Shown piece after piece: positions 17,674 through 25,634 of a stretch of 64,000 nucleotides of DNA. The notes beneath the pieces are model-generated. The model was given only the letters and a program-made list of their open reading frames with translations. It was not told the DNA's origin and made no database searches. The stretch is from an uncultured bacterium (GTDB lineage: Bacteria; Cyanobacteriota; Vampirovibrionia; Gastranaerophilales; Gastranaerophilaceae): NCBI GenBank assembly GCA_958366705.1, contig CATXCB010000007.1:1-64000 (forward strand), read 5' to 3'. The position numbers and the translations under genes are program-made. Position 1 is the first letter of the stretch. The number at the start of each line of letters is the position of its first letter.

Positions 17674-18207
17674 ATGGCAACATTAACAATTGAAGATGTA
17701 AAAGCAAAAATCAGAGCAGTACCGAATTTCCCGAAAGAAGGAATTGTATTCCGCGATATCACTACAGGGTTAAAAGACGCTCAAACAATGAAAGAAATGG
17801 TAGATTACTTATGTGCTCAATATAGTGATTGCAAAATTGATTATATTGCAGGTATAGAAAGCCGAGGGTTTATATTTGGAATGCCAATGGCTTATAAATT
17901 AAACTGCGGATTCATTCCAATCAGAAAACCTAATAAATTACCTGCCGAAACAATTAAAGAAAGCTATGACCTTGAATACGGTTCAGATACAATTGAAATC
18001 CACGCAGATGCAATTGAAGAAGGTGCAAATGTTTTAGTTGTTGACGATCTTTTAGCAACTGGCGGAACCGCAAAAGCTGCTTGTAATCTTGTAAAAAAAG
18101 CCGGCGGAAATTTAGTTGGTGCAGCATTTTTAATTGAACTCAAAGACCTCAATGGCAGAGAAAAATTAGGAAATTGCGGAAAAGTAATTTCTATGTTACA
18201 ATATTAG
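17674..18207 (+). CDS. apt: adenine phosphoribosyltransferase
   Basis: 177 residues. Salvages adenine to AMP with PRPP. Motifs: RAVPNFPKEGIVFRDITTGL at the N-terminus, IESRGFIFGMPMAY, and the PRPP-binding loop VLVVDDLLATGGTAKAAC near residue 120. The Shine-Dalgarno AGGAG lies 7 nt before the ATG. It may reuse the adenine released by MtnP. Confidence 0.95.
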   Translation: MATLTIEDVKAKIRAVPNFPKEGIVFRDITTGLKDAQTMKEMVDYLCAQYSDCKIDYIAGIESRGFIFGMPMAYKLNCGFIPIRKPNKLPAETIKESYDLEYGSDTIEIHADAIEEGANVLVVDDLLATGGTAKAACNLVKKAGGNLVGAAFLIELKDLNGREKLGNCGKVISMLQY

Positions 18208-18232
18208 TAAAATATAACATAGGAGATATAAT

Positions 18233-18484
18233 ATGAAAAAATTAGCAATATTATTCGCTGTAATATTATTTCAAACACAAGTTATAGCAATTTCAGCAAC
18301 TACAAATTCTAATTATAATAAACAGCCGGCTCAAAAGGTTCAACCTCAACAGGTTAAACAGGTAAAAAATCAAACTACTCAAACAAAACCTGCAAATAAT
18401 AATGATGATGATTACCTGTTAAAATATAATATTAATGACCTTGAAGCTGCACCATGGTTAAATAATGGACAAAGAAAATTATAA
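18233..18484 (+). CDS. small secreted protein of unknown function
   Basis: 83 residues: a signal peptide (KKLAILFAVILFQTQVIA) followed by a low-complexity Q/K/N/P/T-rich stretch and a short C-terminal part LEAAPWLNNGQRKL. AGGAG precedes the start and a strong terminator follows. No known domain. Co-transcribed with apt by position (25 nt gap). Confidence 0.65.
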   Translation: MKKLAILFAVILFQTQVIAISATTNSNYNKQPAQKVQPQQVKQVKNQTTQTKPANNNDDDYLLKYNINDLEAAPWLNNGQRKL

Positions 18485-18488
18485 TTAT

Positions 18489-18519
18489 AAAAAGCCATCT
18501 ATAAATTAGATGGCTTTTT
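18489..18519 (+). terminator. terminator of the GT2-apt operon
   Basis: AAAAAGCCATCT - ATAAATT - AGATGGCTTTTT, a 12-bp stem with a T run. Confidence 0.85.
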
Positions 18520-18542
18520 ATTTCATTATATTTAATCCACAA

Positions 18543-18577
18543 AAAACGGGAAACCTGATAAATCAGATTTCCCGTTT
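18543..18577 (-). terminator. terminator of the SIMPL-domain gene
   Basis: AAAACGGGAAA...TTTCCCGTTTT with an inner CTGAT/ATCAG pairing. On the minus strand it ends in a T run. Confidence 0.75.
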
Positions 18578-18593
18578 TCTTTCTAAATATTCA

Positions 18594-19355
18594 CTATTTC
18601 AAATAGAAACTTGCATTTACTGTTGAATATATTCTCACAACCCCAGGCTCAATTTTAGCAGGAGCTGATTCTGCCATATCCATAGCTCCAGAAGCCTTTA
18701 GCATCATATTTCTATATTGCGGAACACCATAATTTCCGTGCACAGAGCAAGATGTATCCAATGATTTGATACCTGAAACAGAAGAACCTGCTGCACCGGC
18801 AACTAAATCAGCTCTTTTTCTTGCTTGTTTAGTTGCAATCGTCAACAAATCAGAACATTGAGCATCTTTTTCGGATAAACTAAAATTCAAGCTATCAACA
18901 TCTGTAGCTCCAAGAGTCAAGGATTTATCAATCATAGATGAAATTTTATCTAACGATTTTGTATGAACCACAACATTATTTGAAACTTCATACTTATCAA
19001 AAGTTCTCTTACCGTTATTATAAGTATACAATGGAGAGGCTGTATAGTTTGAAGTTTTAATATAATCACCATCTGCATTGTTTATTGCAGATTTCAAATA
19101 TGAATATATTTTATCAGAAATTTCTTTATTTTTTCTTGAAGCTTCCTGCATTGATTTTTTATCATAAGTTTTAACAGCAATAGCAATTTCAACAGTATCA
19201 GGAGCAACTTCTTTTTCTGAAGTATAAGAAACAGAGACATAACCTTTTTTTGAATTAGAATCAGCCTGACTATTTATAGCTCCAGCCGGTAAAGTTGTCA
19301 ATGGTGCAGCCAATAATACTGCGCTGAATAAAGATGCAATTACAAATTTTTTCAT
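18594..19355 (-). CDS. periplasmic SIMPL-domain (DUF541, YggE-like) protein
   Basis: 253 residues from ATG 19355, which has GGAGG 5 nt upstream. Signal peptide KKFVIASLFSAVLLAAPL; the mature domain begins VSVSYTSEKEVAPDTVEIAIA, the SIMPL hallmark. KQARKRADLVAGAAG and the final VVRIYSTVNASFYLK match the family ends. YggE homologues are linked to oxidative stress tolerance and may form oligomeric channels; mechanism unknown. Directly follows the membrane protein gene at 19376, so the two form an operon. Confidence 0.83.
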   Translation of the reverse strand: MKKFVIASLFSAVLLAAPLTTLPAGAINSQADSNSKKGYVSVSYTSEKEVAPDTVEIAIAVKTYDKKSMQEASRKNKEISDKIYSYLKSAINNADGDYIKTSNYTASPLYTYNNGKRTFDKYEVSNNVVVHTKSLDKISSMIDKSLTLGATDVDSLNFSLSEKDAQCSDLLTIATKQARKRADLVAGAAGSSVSGIKSLDTSCSVHGNYGVPQYRNMMLKASGAMDMAESAPAKIEPGVVRIYSTVNASFYLK

Positions 19356-19375
19356 AATACCTCCATAAAATAACA

Positions 19376-19849
19376 TTATTTCAAATTAGAAATAGCTTCA
19401 TCATCTTTTTTATCAACAGTCTTGTCGTTAGCAAGTGACACAGGTGAAGACATATGAGACAGCTCTTTATCATTATTAATTGAAATATTTGACTTAGATT
19501 CAAAACTATCAGATTTCTGAATCATTCTGTTTACACGTGTCAGCTGCGATTGTATTCTTGCTCTTTTCATAATCATATCAAGCTCTCTGTCTGACAATTC
19601 AGGAGTATCTTTAAATGAAACAGCCAAACCTTTTTTAGACAAAATGCAATATGAAATAGCTACAATTCCCCATAATAAAACCCCTTGAAGCAAATTCAAT
19701 ACAGGGAACATATATAATGCAACAAGATATTTATTCCACAAATGCATTGCAACTAACCCTGGAAATACTACAAAACCGGCAAAAAGACATACACCAATAA
19801 ATGCCGCCGTTATTAAACCTTTAAATCCATCTATTTGAATAATTTTCAT
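19376..19849 (-). CDS. membrane protein of unknown function
   Basis: 157 residues with two to three membrane helices (FKGLITAAFIGVCLFAGFVV, LYMFPVLNLLQGVLLWGIVA) and a polar cytosolic tail of about 80 residues rich in S, D and K. The opening KIIQIDGFKGLI is reminiscent of small conserved membrane proteins in the Cyanobacteria/Melainabacteria lineage, but I cannot name a family. Lies between ligA and the SIMPL gene on the same strand. Confidence 0.68.
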   Translation of the reverse strand: MKIIQIDGFKGLITAAFIGVCLFAGFVVFPGLVAMHLWNKYLVALYMFPVLNLLQGVLLWGIVAISYCILSKKGLAVSFKDTPELSDRELDMIMKRARIQSQLTRVNRMIQKSDSFESKSNISINNDKELSHMSSPVSLANDKTVDKKDDEAISNLK

Positions 19850-19872
19850 ATTACACCTTAAATCCTTTTACA

Positions 19873-21849
19873 CTATATCATTTCAAGAAAATCTTTTTCT
19901 GTCAATATTATAACACCTAAATCTTTAGCTTTGTCTAATTTTGAACCTGCATTTTCTCCGGCAAGAACATAAGATGTTTTTTTAGACACAGAAGAAGATG
20001 TTTTACCACCATGAGATTTTATTATAGCAGAAGCCTCATCACGTGTCATATTTTGTAACGTACCTGTCAAGACAAATATTTTTCCAGCAAGTTTATCTGA
20101 CTTAGGTTTAATTTTGGCAACAGGATTCACGCCAAGGTCTTTTAATTCTGCAATAAGCTTAATATTATACTCATTTCTAAAAAAGTCATATATTGACTTT
20201 GCAATAATTTCGCCAATCCCTTCAATTTTTGACAGTGTTACTAACTCTGCAGCTGCAAGCTCGTCAATAGTTGAAAATTCACCCGCTAAAATATCGGCAG
20301 TTTCCTTACCTACATGCCGGATTCCTAGCGCAGTTAATAATCTGTTAAGAGGTCTTGTTTTACTTTCCTGAATGGCAGTGTATATATTTGTAGCTGATTT
20401 TTCTTTTATCAAATCCAACTGTAATAAATCTTCAATTGTTAAACGGTACAAATCAACCGGATTTGATATGAATTTTTTATCATACAACTGCTGAATCAAG
20501 GATGGCCCAACATAATCAATATCCATAGCTTCCTTACTTGCCCAGTATTCAATTTTAGAACACATCAGGCTGCTGCAATCCGGATTTGTACAATATAAAC
20601 CGACTTCTCCCTCTTTTTCTACTAATGTTCCGCCGCAAGCCAGACAGTATTTCGGAGGCTCATACTCTGGTAAAGATTTATGAATTTTATTATCCATAAC
20701 TTTAACAACTTTAGGAATAATTTCTGCTGCCTTTTTAATTAAAACAGTATCACCAATTCGAATGTCAAGTCTTCTAATTTCATCAAAATTATGGAGACTG
20801 GCCCGAGCTACAGTACTCCCCGCCAGCTGCACCGGCTTTAATATTGCAACCGGAGTGACAATGCCTGTTTTCCCGGTATTCAATTCTATATCAAGAAGTT
20901 CAGTAGCAACTTCTTCCGGCGGAAATTTAAACGCAGTTGCCCATTTTGGAGCTCTTGCTGTATACCCGAGGTCTTTTTGAATTGCTATATCATTAACCTT
21001 AATTACAACACCGTCTGTAGCATAATCTAAATCAAATCTTTTAGAATCCCATTCCTTGCAATAATCAATAGCACCCTGAATATCTTTAACCAGACGAATA
21101 TTAGGATTAACTTTGAATCCCAATTCCTTAAGATACTGCATACCATCATAATGTGTTTTTATATTTTTGTCTTCTAAATCTTCAAAAATTCCGGTATAAG
21201 TGAACATAGATAAATCACGCTTAGCAGTAATTGTGCTATCTAGTTGACGCAGAGAGCCGCTTGCTGCATTCCTTGGGTTCGCAAAAATTTTTTCTCCATT
21301 TGCTAAAGACTCCTCATTCAACTTTTCAAACGCCGTTTTGGGCATATATATTTCTCCACGAACCTCAAGTGTTTTAGGTTCAAACAATTTTAAAGGAATG
21401 GCTTTAATTGTTTTGAGGTTTTGCGTAATATCCTCCCCGGTGATACCATCACCACGAGTTACACCGAGAGTAAACAAGCCTTTATCATAAGTTAGTGCAA
21501 TAGCAAGTCCGTCAATTTTTAGTTCGCAAACAAGTTCCAATTTCTTATCATATTCTTTACAAACACGTTCATACCAGCGTTTTAACTCTTCTTCATTATA
21601 GGTATTATCCAAACTGTATAATCTGTATTTATGCTTATGAGAAAAAAATTTTTCACTCACAGAACCTACACGCTGAGTTGGAGAATCTGCAGTCTTAAAC
21701 ATAGGATATTTCTCTTCAAGTTCTTTTAATTCAGCAAATAACTTATCGTAATCAAAATCACTTAAATATGGATTTTCTTCCACATAATATCTATAATTAC
21801 TCTTATTTATCTCATCTTTTAAATATTGAATGCGCTCTTCAATCTGCAT
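19873..21849 (-). CDS. ligA: NAD-dependent DNA ligase
   Basis: 658 residues from ATG 21849, with GTGAGGA just upstream; the TTG at 21864 would overlap that site. Seals nicks in replication and repair. In order: domain Ia (YRYYVEENPYLSDFDYDKL), the adenylated lysine in CELKIDGLAI (about residue 110), NPRNAASGSLRQLD, the OB fold, a four-Cys zinc finger (CLACGG...YCTNPDC), HhH repeats (ALGIRHVGKETAD) and a C-terminal BRCT domain. Confidence 0.96.
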   Translation of the reverse strand: MQIEERIQYLKDEINKSNYRYYVEENPYLSDFDYDKLFAELKELEEKYPMFKTADSPTQRVGSVSEKFFSHKHKYRLYSLDNTYNEEELKRWYERVCKEYDKKLELVCELKIDGLAIALTYDKGLFTLGVTRGDGITGEDITQNLKTIKAIPLKLFEPKTLEVRGEIYMPKTAFEKLNEESLANGEKIFANPRNAASGSLRQLDSTITAKRDLSMFTYTGIFEDLEDKNIKTHYDGMQYLKELGFKVNPNIRLVKDIQGAIDYCKEWDSKRFDLDYATDGVVIKVNDIAIQKDLGYTARAPKWATAFKFPPEEVATELLDIELNTGKTGIVTPVAILKPVQLAGSTVARASLHNFDEIRRLDIRIGDTVLIKKAAEIIPKVVKVMDNKIHKSLPEYEPPKYCLACGGTLVEKEGEVGLYCTNPDCSSLMCSKIEYWASKEAMDIDYVGPSLIQQLYDKKFISNPVDLYRLTIEDLLQLDLIKEKSATNIYTAIQESKTRPLNRLLTALGIRHVGKETADILAGEFSTIDELAAAELVTLSKIEGIGEIIAKSIYDFFRNEYNIKLIAELKDLGVNPVAKIKPKSDKLAGKIFVLTGTLQNMTRDEASAIIKSHGGKTSSSVSKKTSYVLAGENAGSKLDKAKDLGVIILTEKDFLEMI

Positions 21850-21894
21850 AAATTCCTCACTCAAATTCCTGCGATAACACGAAGAAGAATAAAA

Positions 21895-22734
21895 CTATGA
21901 CATCGCCATTAAAAGTTCTCTTATTACCTTAGTTGCAACAGCTGTTGAAACTCCGCTTGCATCATAATCAGGAGCAAGCTCAACAACATCTGCTCCAACT
22001 ATATTGAAATCTTTTAAATACTTAAACCAGCCGACCAGTTCATTAAATGTCATACCTCCGGCTTCCGGAGTCCCTGTTCCAGACATAATTGATGTATCTA
22101 AACAATCTAAATCAACAGTTACAAATACATTTTTACCTTTTAAAGAATCCAAATCAGAATAATTATGGCACAACGTATTATGTTTTTCCATAAAATCCCA
22201 TTCTTCTTTCATACCTGAACGAATACCAATTTGCTTAATATTTTCAGGCTTAACAAACTTTGATATATGACGAATAACAGCACTATGCGACATTTCTTCG
22301 CCCATATACTCTTCCCTCAAATCTGTATGAGCATCAAAATGAACTACTGCCAAATCTTCATAAAATTTAGATACAGCTTTTACCTCCGGAAGAGTAACCA
22401 GATGCTCTCCCCCGATTCCAAAGACTTTTTTACCATCATTATAAATATCTTCAACATTCTGTTCGATTTGTTCTAAAGTTTTATACGTATTCCCCAGAGG
22501 AAACTCTAAATCTCCAGCATCATGAAAATTTACATCTGCAAGTTCTTTATTAAAAACAGGAGAATATTCTTCTAATCCCCAGCTAGCAAGACGAATTTGC
22601 TCAGGTGCGAATCTGGAACCCGGTCTGTACGATACGGTACCATCAAAAGGCAAACCTAGCATTACTATATCAGATGAATCATAATCCGGATTTTGAGCCA
22701 TCCAACTTCTATCTAAAAATGGTCCTCTCAACAT
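21895..22734 (-). CDS. speB: agmatinase / ureohydrolase
   Basis: 279 residues of the arginase fold. The Mn-binding motifs are GIGGEHLVTL, AVVHFDAHTDLR and FVTVDLDCLDTSIM, with the substrate loop GTGTPEAGG. The short length and these motifs favour agmatinase (agmatine to putrescine and urea) over arginase or guanidinobutyrase, though the specificity cannot be proven from sequence. No speA or speE nearby. GGAG precedes ATG 22734. Confidence 0.85.
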   Translation of the reverse strand: MLRGPFLDRSWMAQNPDYDSSDIVMLGLPFDGTVSYRPGSRFAPEQIRLASWGLEEYSPVFNKELADVNFHDAGDLEFPLGNTYKTLEQIEQNVEDIYNDGKKVFGIGGEHLVTLPEVKAVSKFYEDLAVVHFDAHTDLREEYMGEEMSHSAVIRHISKFVKPENIKQIGIRSGMKEEWDFMEKHNTLCHNYSDLDSLKGKNVFVTVDLDCLDTSIMSGTGTPEAGGMTFNELVGWFKYLKDFNIVGADVVELAPDYDASGVSTAVATKVIRELLMAMS

Positions 22735-22851
22735 TATTTTATTCTCCTCTAAATATATCCATATAACTATAATTTTACTATAAAAAAAGAAAAAAGTAAT
22801 TATAATTAAAAGGGAAGAATAATCCTTATTCAGATTTTGAATAAAACATGC

Positions 22852-23697
22852 TTAAGGTAAACACTCCCAATATGTTTCCGCTGTTCCATCCGGACACTTA
22901 TTTACTACAGCATATTGAGCACATGTTATACCATTTACTGCAGACTTTGCATTTTTAGAACATTTATTTTTATTTTCTTCAGTATTGTTATAATGGAAAT
23001 TGCCATCTTCATCATAAGTACCCTCTGACTCAGTAGTTGCAGGTACTAAATTACTTGTTCCGTTCGGTGCATAAAACAAAAATATATCATGCCCCATAGC
23101 ATTAGGTCCATTAAAAATTCCATTTGTATCAACGGTAACCCATAAAGCTCCACAATTCTGAGCAACTGACAATACAGAACCATCAGCAGCCATAAATGCA
23201 CTTGCTGAAGATAAGAATTGAGAACATTGGGGAATTCCGGCCTGTTTAGTTCTTGTATAATTTTTAATACTTTTTTCATAAGCCGCTTTTTGCCTACCAT
23301 CGATTTTTGTTTGCGCACGATATTTCAATCTTAACTCCCTGCCAAATTCAGAATCGAAATTCGGATCACCATCCGGTCTGCTGTCTGTAGGGTTTAAAAC
23401 ATAAACAGGATAATCATCAGCAATTACAGCTCTAAATGCATTTTGTAAATTAGCATAAGTTTTTTTGAATGACATCTCCAAAACCTTGTGTCTATATTTA
23501 GAAATTAAAGTAGGAATAGTCATAGCTGCAACAATTCCTATTATACCAAGAGTGATAAGGACTTCAGCAAGGGTGAATGCGGCATTTTGGCAAACACGGT
23601 TATTCTTAGCCTGCACGAGCAGAGGGCGAGAACGTAGTGGAGTCCCGTTTAATGCGAGTGCAGTGGGGTGACCGAAGAATCTTTTTACACCTTTCAC
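22852..23697 (-). CDS. type IV prepilin-like protein whose 5' end is fused to a repeat island
   Basis: The class III signal and hydrophobic helix AFTLAEVLITLGIIGIVAA (F at 23577) are followed by a pseudopilin-like C-terminal domain ending GITCAQYAVVNKCPDG. In homologues the leader is about 5-10 residues. Here the frame stays open to ATG 24090, adding 171 residues translated from dispersed repeats. I place the start at GTG 23697, which has a weak AAGG upstream and leaves a 40-residue leader beginning KVKGVKRFF; this is uncertain, and the prepilin may lack an efficient start. The mature domain is intact and Cys-containing. Confidence 0.6.
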   Translation of the reverse strand: MKGVKRFFGHPTALALNGTPLRSRPLLVQAKNNRVCQNAAFTLAEVLITLGIIGIVAAMTIPTLISKYRHKVLEMSFKKTYANLQNAFRAVIADDYPVYVLNPTDSRPDGDPNFDSEFGRELRLKYRAQTKIDGRQKAAYEKSIKNYTRTKQAGIPQCSQFLSSASAFMAADGSVLSVAQNCGALWVTVDTNGIFNGPNAMGHDIFLFYAPNGTSNLVPATTESEGTYDEDGNFHYNNTEENKNKCSKNAKSAVNGITCAQYAVVNKCPDGTAETYWECLP

Positions 23698-23703
23698 CTT
23701 GAC

Positions 23704-23785
23704 CTTGCGGAGCTGAATTGTTGAAGTCGTGAGTAAATAATTAGTAGCATACCTACGTGCGTAGCACCCTTGCAGAGCTGAATTT
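23704..23785 (+). repeat. 65-bp modular tandem repeat, two units
   Basis: CTTGC-[GA]-GAGCTGAAT at 23704 and 23769, spaced 65 bp, with a CTACGTGCGTAGCAC box before the second and a TAAATAATT-[AG]-GT-[AG]-GCA box between them. Same module as at 425-520. Confidence 0.7.
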
Positions 23786-23915
23786 GCTGGTATTGGGAAT
23801 AAATAATTGGTGGCAAAAGTACCCCGTCTCTTGGATTGTTGACCGTTCGACCGCTTAAACAGCGCTCTCTCGATAGACGTTTCACGTCCGTCAAAATCCG
23901 CTCCGGCGAGCACCG

Positions 23916-23986
23916 TCATTCCGAACTCGTTTCGGAATCTCTTCATTGGACATTTTGATTGAGAGCCTGAAACAAGTTCAGGGTGA
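23916..23986. repeat. pair of short dispersed palindromes
   Basis: ATTCCGAACTCGTTTCGGAAT and CCTGAAACAAGTTCAGG (the latter inverted), variants of the element at 48-66 with compensating changes in the arms. Confidence 0.7.
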
Positions 23987-24130
23987 CAATTTATATATTC
24001 AGGATGACATTGCTGATTATTAGTGGATTGCCGCGTCGGCAGAAGCCTCCTCGCAATGACGGTAACCTTACTTAATTCAAATAAATTCAAAGACCTTAGA
24101 ATACTGTCGGAGTAAAACTTTAAAAGGTTA

Positions 24131-24140
24131 CCCCCCCCCC
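24131..24140. repeat. ten-base C homopolymer
   Basis: A C10 run followed by GATTTT in a genome region that otherwise has no long G/C runs. The sequence resembles a degenerated left half of the GC-rich REP-like repeat (CCCCTCGCCCGATTTT at 149-164). It lies 41 bp upstream of the first ATG of the long prepilin frame. Confidence 0.8.
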
Positions 24141-24236
24141 GATTTTCAAGCTATGATTAAGTTTTAGACACATTATTCTTCTCCTCTTATATTCTATATA
24201 TTTAAATTATAACATTTAAAAACTAAAATAATACAT

Positions 24237-24446
24237 CTATTTATCTTTTACAAATTCTATATGATAACCTATTGTTTCTAGAAGTTCACAAGTTTCATTA
24301 AGTGTAATAGTTTTTCTTAAGAGTTTTCCAGAGAGAGTATTGATAGTATACTTTTTACCTGTTTTCTCAGACATTAACTCTGCCATCTTTGTCAAAGTGA
24401 CAGCCTCTTTACCCATTATATATTTTAATTCATTTCTAATATCCAT
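24237..24446 (-). CDS. small HTH-type regulator
   Basis: 69 residues. The pattern NELKYIMGKEAVTLTKMAEL, NTLSGKLLRKTITLNE, ELLETIGYHIEFVK matches the small lambda-repressor-like helix-turn-helix proteins often found as single-domain regulators in Firmicutes-like genomes (family name uncertain). TATAAT lies exactly 6 nt before the ATG. It is divergent from the prepilin at 24560, with a long palindrome between them, which suggests it regulates itself and the pilin gene. Confidence 0.72.
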   Translation of the reverse strand: MDIRNELKYIMGKEAVTLTKMAELMSEKTGKKYTINTLSGKLLRKTITLNETCELLETIGYHIEFVKDK

Positions 24447-24452
24447 TTATTA

Positions 24453-24458
24453 ATTATA
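24453..24458 (-). promoter_or_regulatory. -10 box of the HTH gene
   Basis: TATAAT followed by TAATAA and then the ATG at 24446, predicting a leaderless mRNA. Confidence 0.5.
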
Positions 24459-24489
24459 TAAAATTTGACAAAGACTATAAATATCCATA

Positions 24490-24537
24490 TAATATTCATG
24501 ATTTATTAATAATTTTCTTCATAAATCATGAATATTA
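24490..24537. promoter_or_regulatory. 17-bp inverted repeat, putative operator
   Basis: TAATATTCATGATTTAT (24490-24506) and its perfect reverse complement (24521-24537), separated by 14 nt. It lies between the divergent HTH and prepilin genes and ends just before the prepilin Shine-Dalgarno (AAAGGA). It contains the CATGAATAT half-site also seen in the other HTH/prepilin intergenic region at 35834. It could alternatively be an mRNA hairpin in the prepilin leader. Confidence 0.6.
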
Positions 24538-24559
24538 TTAAATAATAAAGGATAATTTA

Positions 24560-25279
24560 ATGAGAAAAACAAGAGAAAACGCATTCACACTGGCTGAAGT
24601 TCTAATAACTCTCGGAATAATAGGAGTTGTTGCAGCAATGACAATTCCAAATCTAATACAAGCTAACAAAGCACATGTTCTAAGTGCACGCTTTGTACAA
24701 ACATATTCAATACTACAACAGGCATTTAAGCAAATGGAAGCAGATGATGTTTCTCTTAATCCTGCGGATTATGGAACAGGAAAATTTTATAAAACATTTA
24801 TGAATTATCTGCAAGCTCCATTTGATTGCGGTTTAGGCGGTACAATAGGACAAAATTCTGGAAATAAACTCTCAAAACCCTGTTATCTGAATCTGCAAAA
24901 TGATAAAGACAGTGATAAGCCATATAAAACTTTAGATGGAAAAACAAATGCTAACAGAAGCATTCTTGATGACGGGCAGATTGCAACACAAAACGGAACA
25001 CTCTTATTATTTGAAAATAACAGCGGTTACATAATTATCTCTGCGGATTTAAACGGATACAACAATCCACCCAACCGACTTGGTTATGATTTATTCACCT
25101 TTCAATTTATAGACGGCGAACTTATTACAATAGGTGCAAAAAATTCCAGATATCCGAATACAGAACAGTATTGCAGCATCAAAGGTTCAGGAAGCAACAT
25201 CAACGGGATAACTTGCGCTCAAAAAGCTAAAGAAAACCCGAATGAATACTTTAAATATATAGTAAAAAAGGCTAAATAA
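24560..25279 (+). CDS. type IV prepilin-like / pseudopilin protein
   Basis: 239 residues. Short leader MRKTRENA, then FTLAEVLITLGIIGVVAA with the usual Glu at position 5 of the mature form, so it should be cut and methylated by a PilD-type peptidase. The helix is followed by a globular domain with paired cysteines (FDCGL...KPCYLN, EQYCSIKGSG...ITCAQKA). The pattern NRLGYDLFTFQFIDGEL is shared with the prepilin at 35112 (GIDLFDFDYD). Likely a minor pilin or secretion pseudopilin; no assembly genes in the window. Confidence 0.85.
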   Translation: MRKTRENAFTLAEVLITLGIIGVVAAMTIPNLIQANKAHVLSARFVQTYSILQQAFKQMEADDVSLNPADYGTGKFYKTFMNYLQAPFDCGLGGTIGQNSGNKLSKPCYLNLQNDKDSDKPYKTLDGKTNANRSILDDGQIATQNGTLLLFENNSGYIIISADLNGYNNPPNRLGYDLFTFQFIDGELITIGAKNSRYPNTEQYCSIKGSGSNINGITCAQKAKENPNEYFKYIVKKAK

Positions 25280-25288
25280 TAGAGTTAA

Positions 25289-25633
25289 CTATATATTTTT
25301 CAAATGCTGAATTTTCAAAACCGGATAGAGTATTATTCCTATCACATCAATTCTATAATTTTTGACATTACTGTGTTCCTGCAAATATGATAATACACCC
25401 GTTTTGATATTATTATATTTGTTTTTAGTAATAGCTTCCACCGGCGTCCCAAAAGAGTCATTTTTTCTTGTCTTAACCTCTACAAAAATTACTGTATCTT
25501 TATATTTTGCAATAATATCTATTTCGCAATATTTTGAATAATGTTTATTTCGTTCCAGAATCTCATACCCGTTTTTAATCAGGTACTCGCAAGCCAAATC
25601 TTCACCTCTAGAACCAAATTCCCTGTTATTCAT
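25289..25633 (-). CDS. YraN (UPF0102) family nuclease-like protein
   Basis: 114 residues from ATG 25633; GTG 25651 is an alternative that overlaps queF. UPF0102 features: FGSRGEDLACEYLIKNGYEI, then the PD-(D/E)XK-like EIDIIAKYKDTVIFVEVKTR. The family has a restriction-endonuclease-like fold with an unproven role, often next to ribonuclease HII. Immediately downstream of queF, so co-transcribed. Confidence 0.85.
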   Translation of the reverse strand: MNNREFGSRGEDLACEYLIKNGYEILERNKHYSKYCEIDIIAKYKDTVIFVEVKTRKNDSFGTPVEAITKNKYNNIKTGVLSYLQEHSNVKNYRIDVIGIILYPVLKIQHLKNI

Positions 25634-25634
25634 A

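Larger units (their letters stand above)
23698..24236. other. repeat island upstream of a prepilin
   Basis: No independent gene. It contains two units of the 65-bp repeat, GTCATTCCGAAC- and CCTGAAACAAG-type palindromes (23916-23986), a GATTGCCGCGTCGGCAGAAG element (24034-24062) ending in CAATGACGG, and a run of ten C at 24131-24140. The minus-strand frame of the prepilin is open through much of it. Confidence 0.7.
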
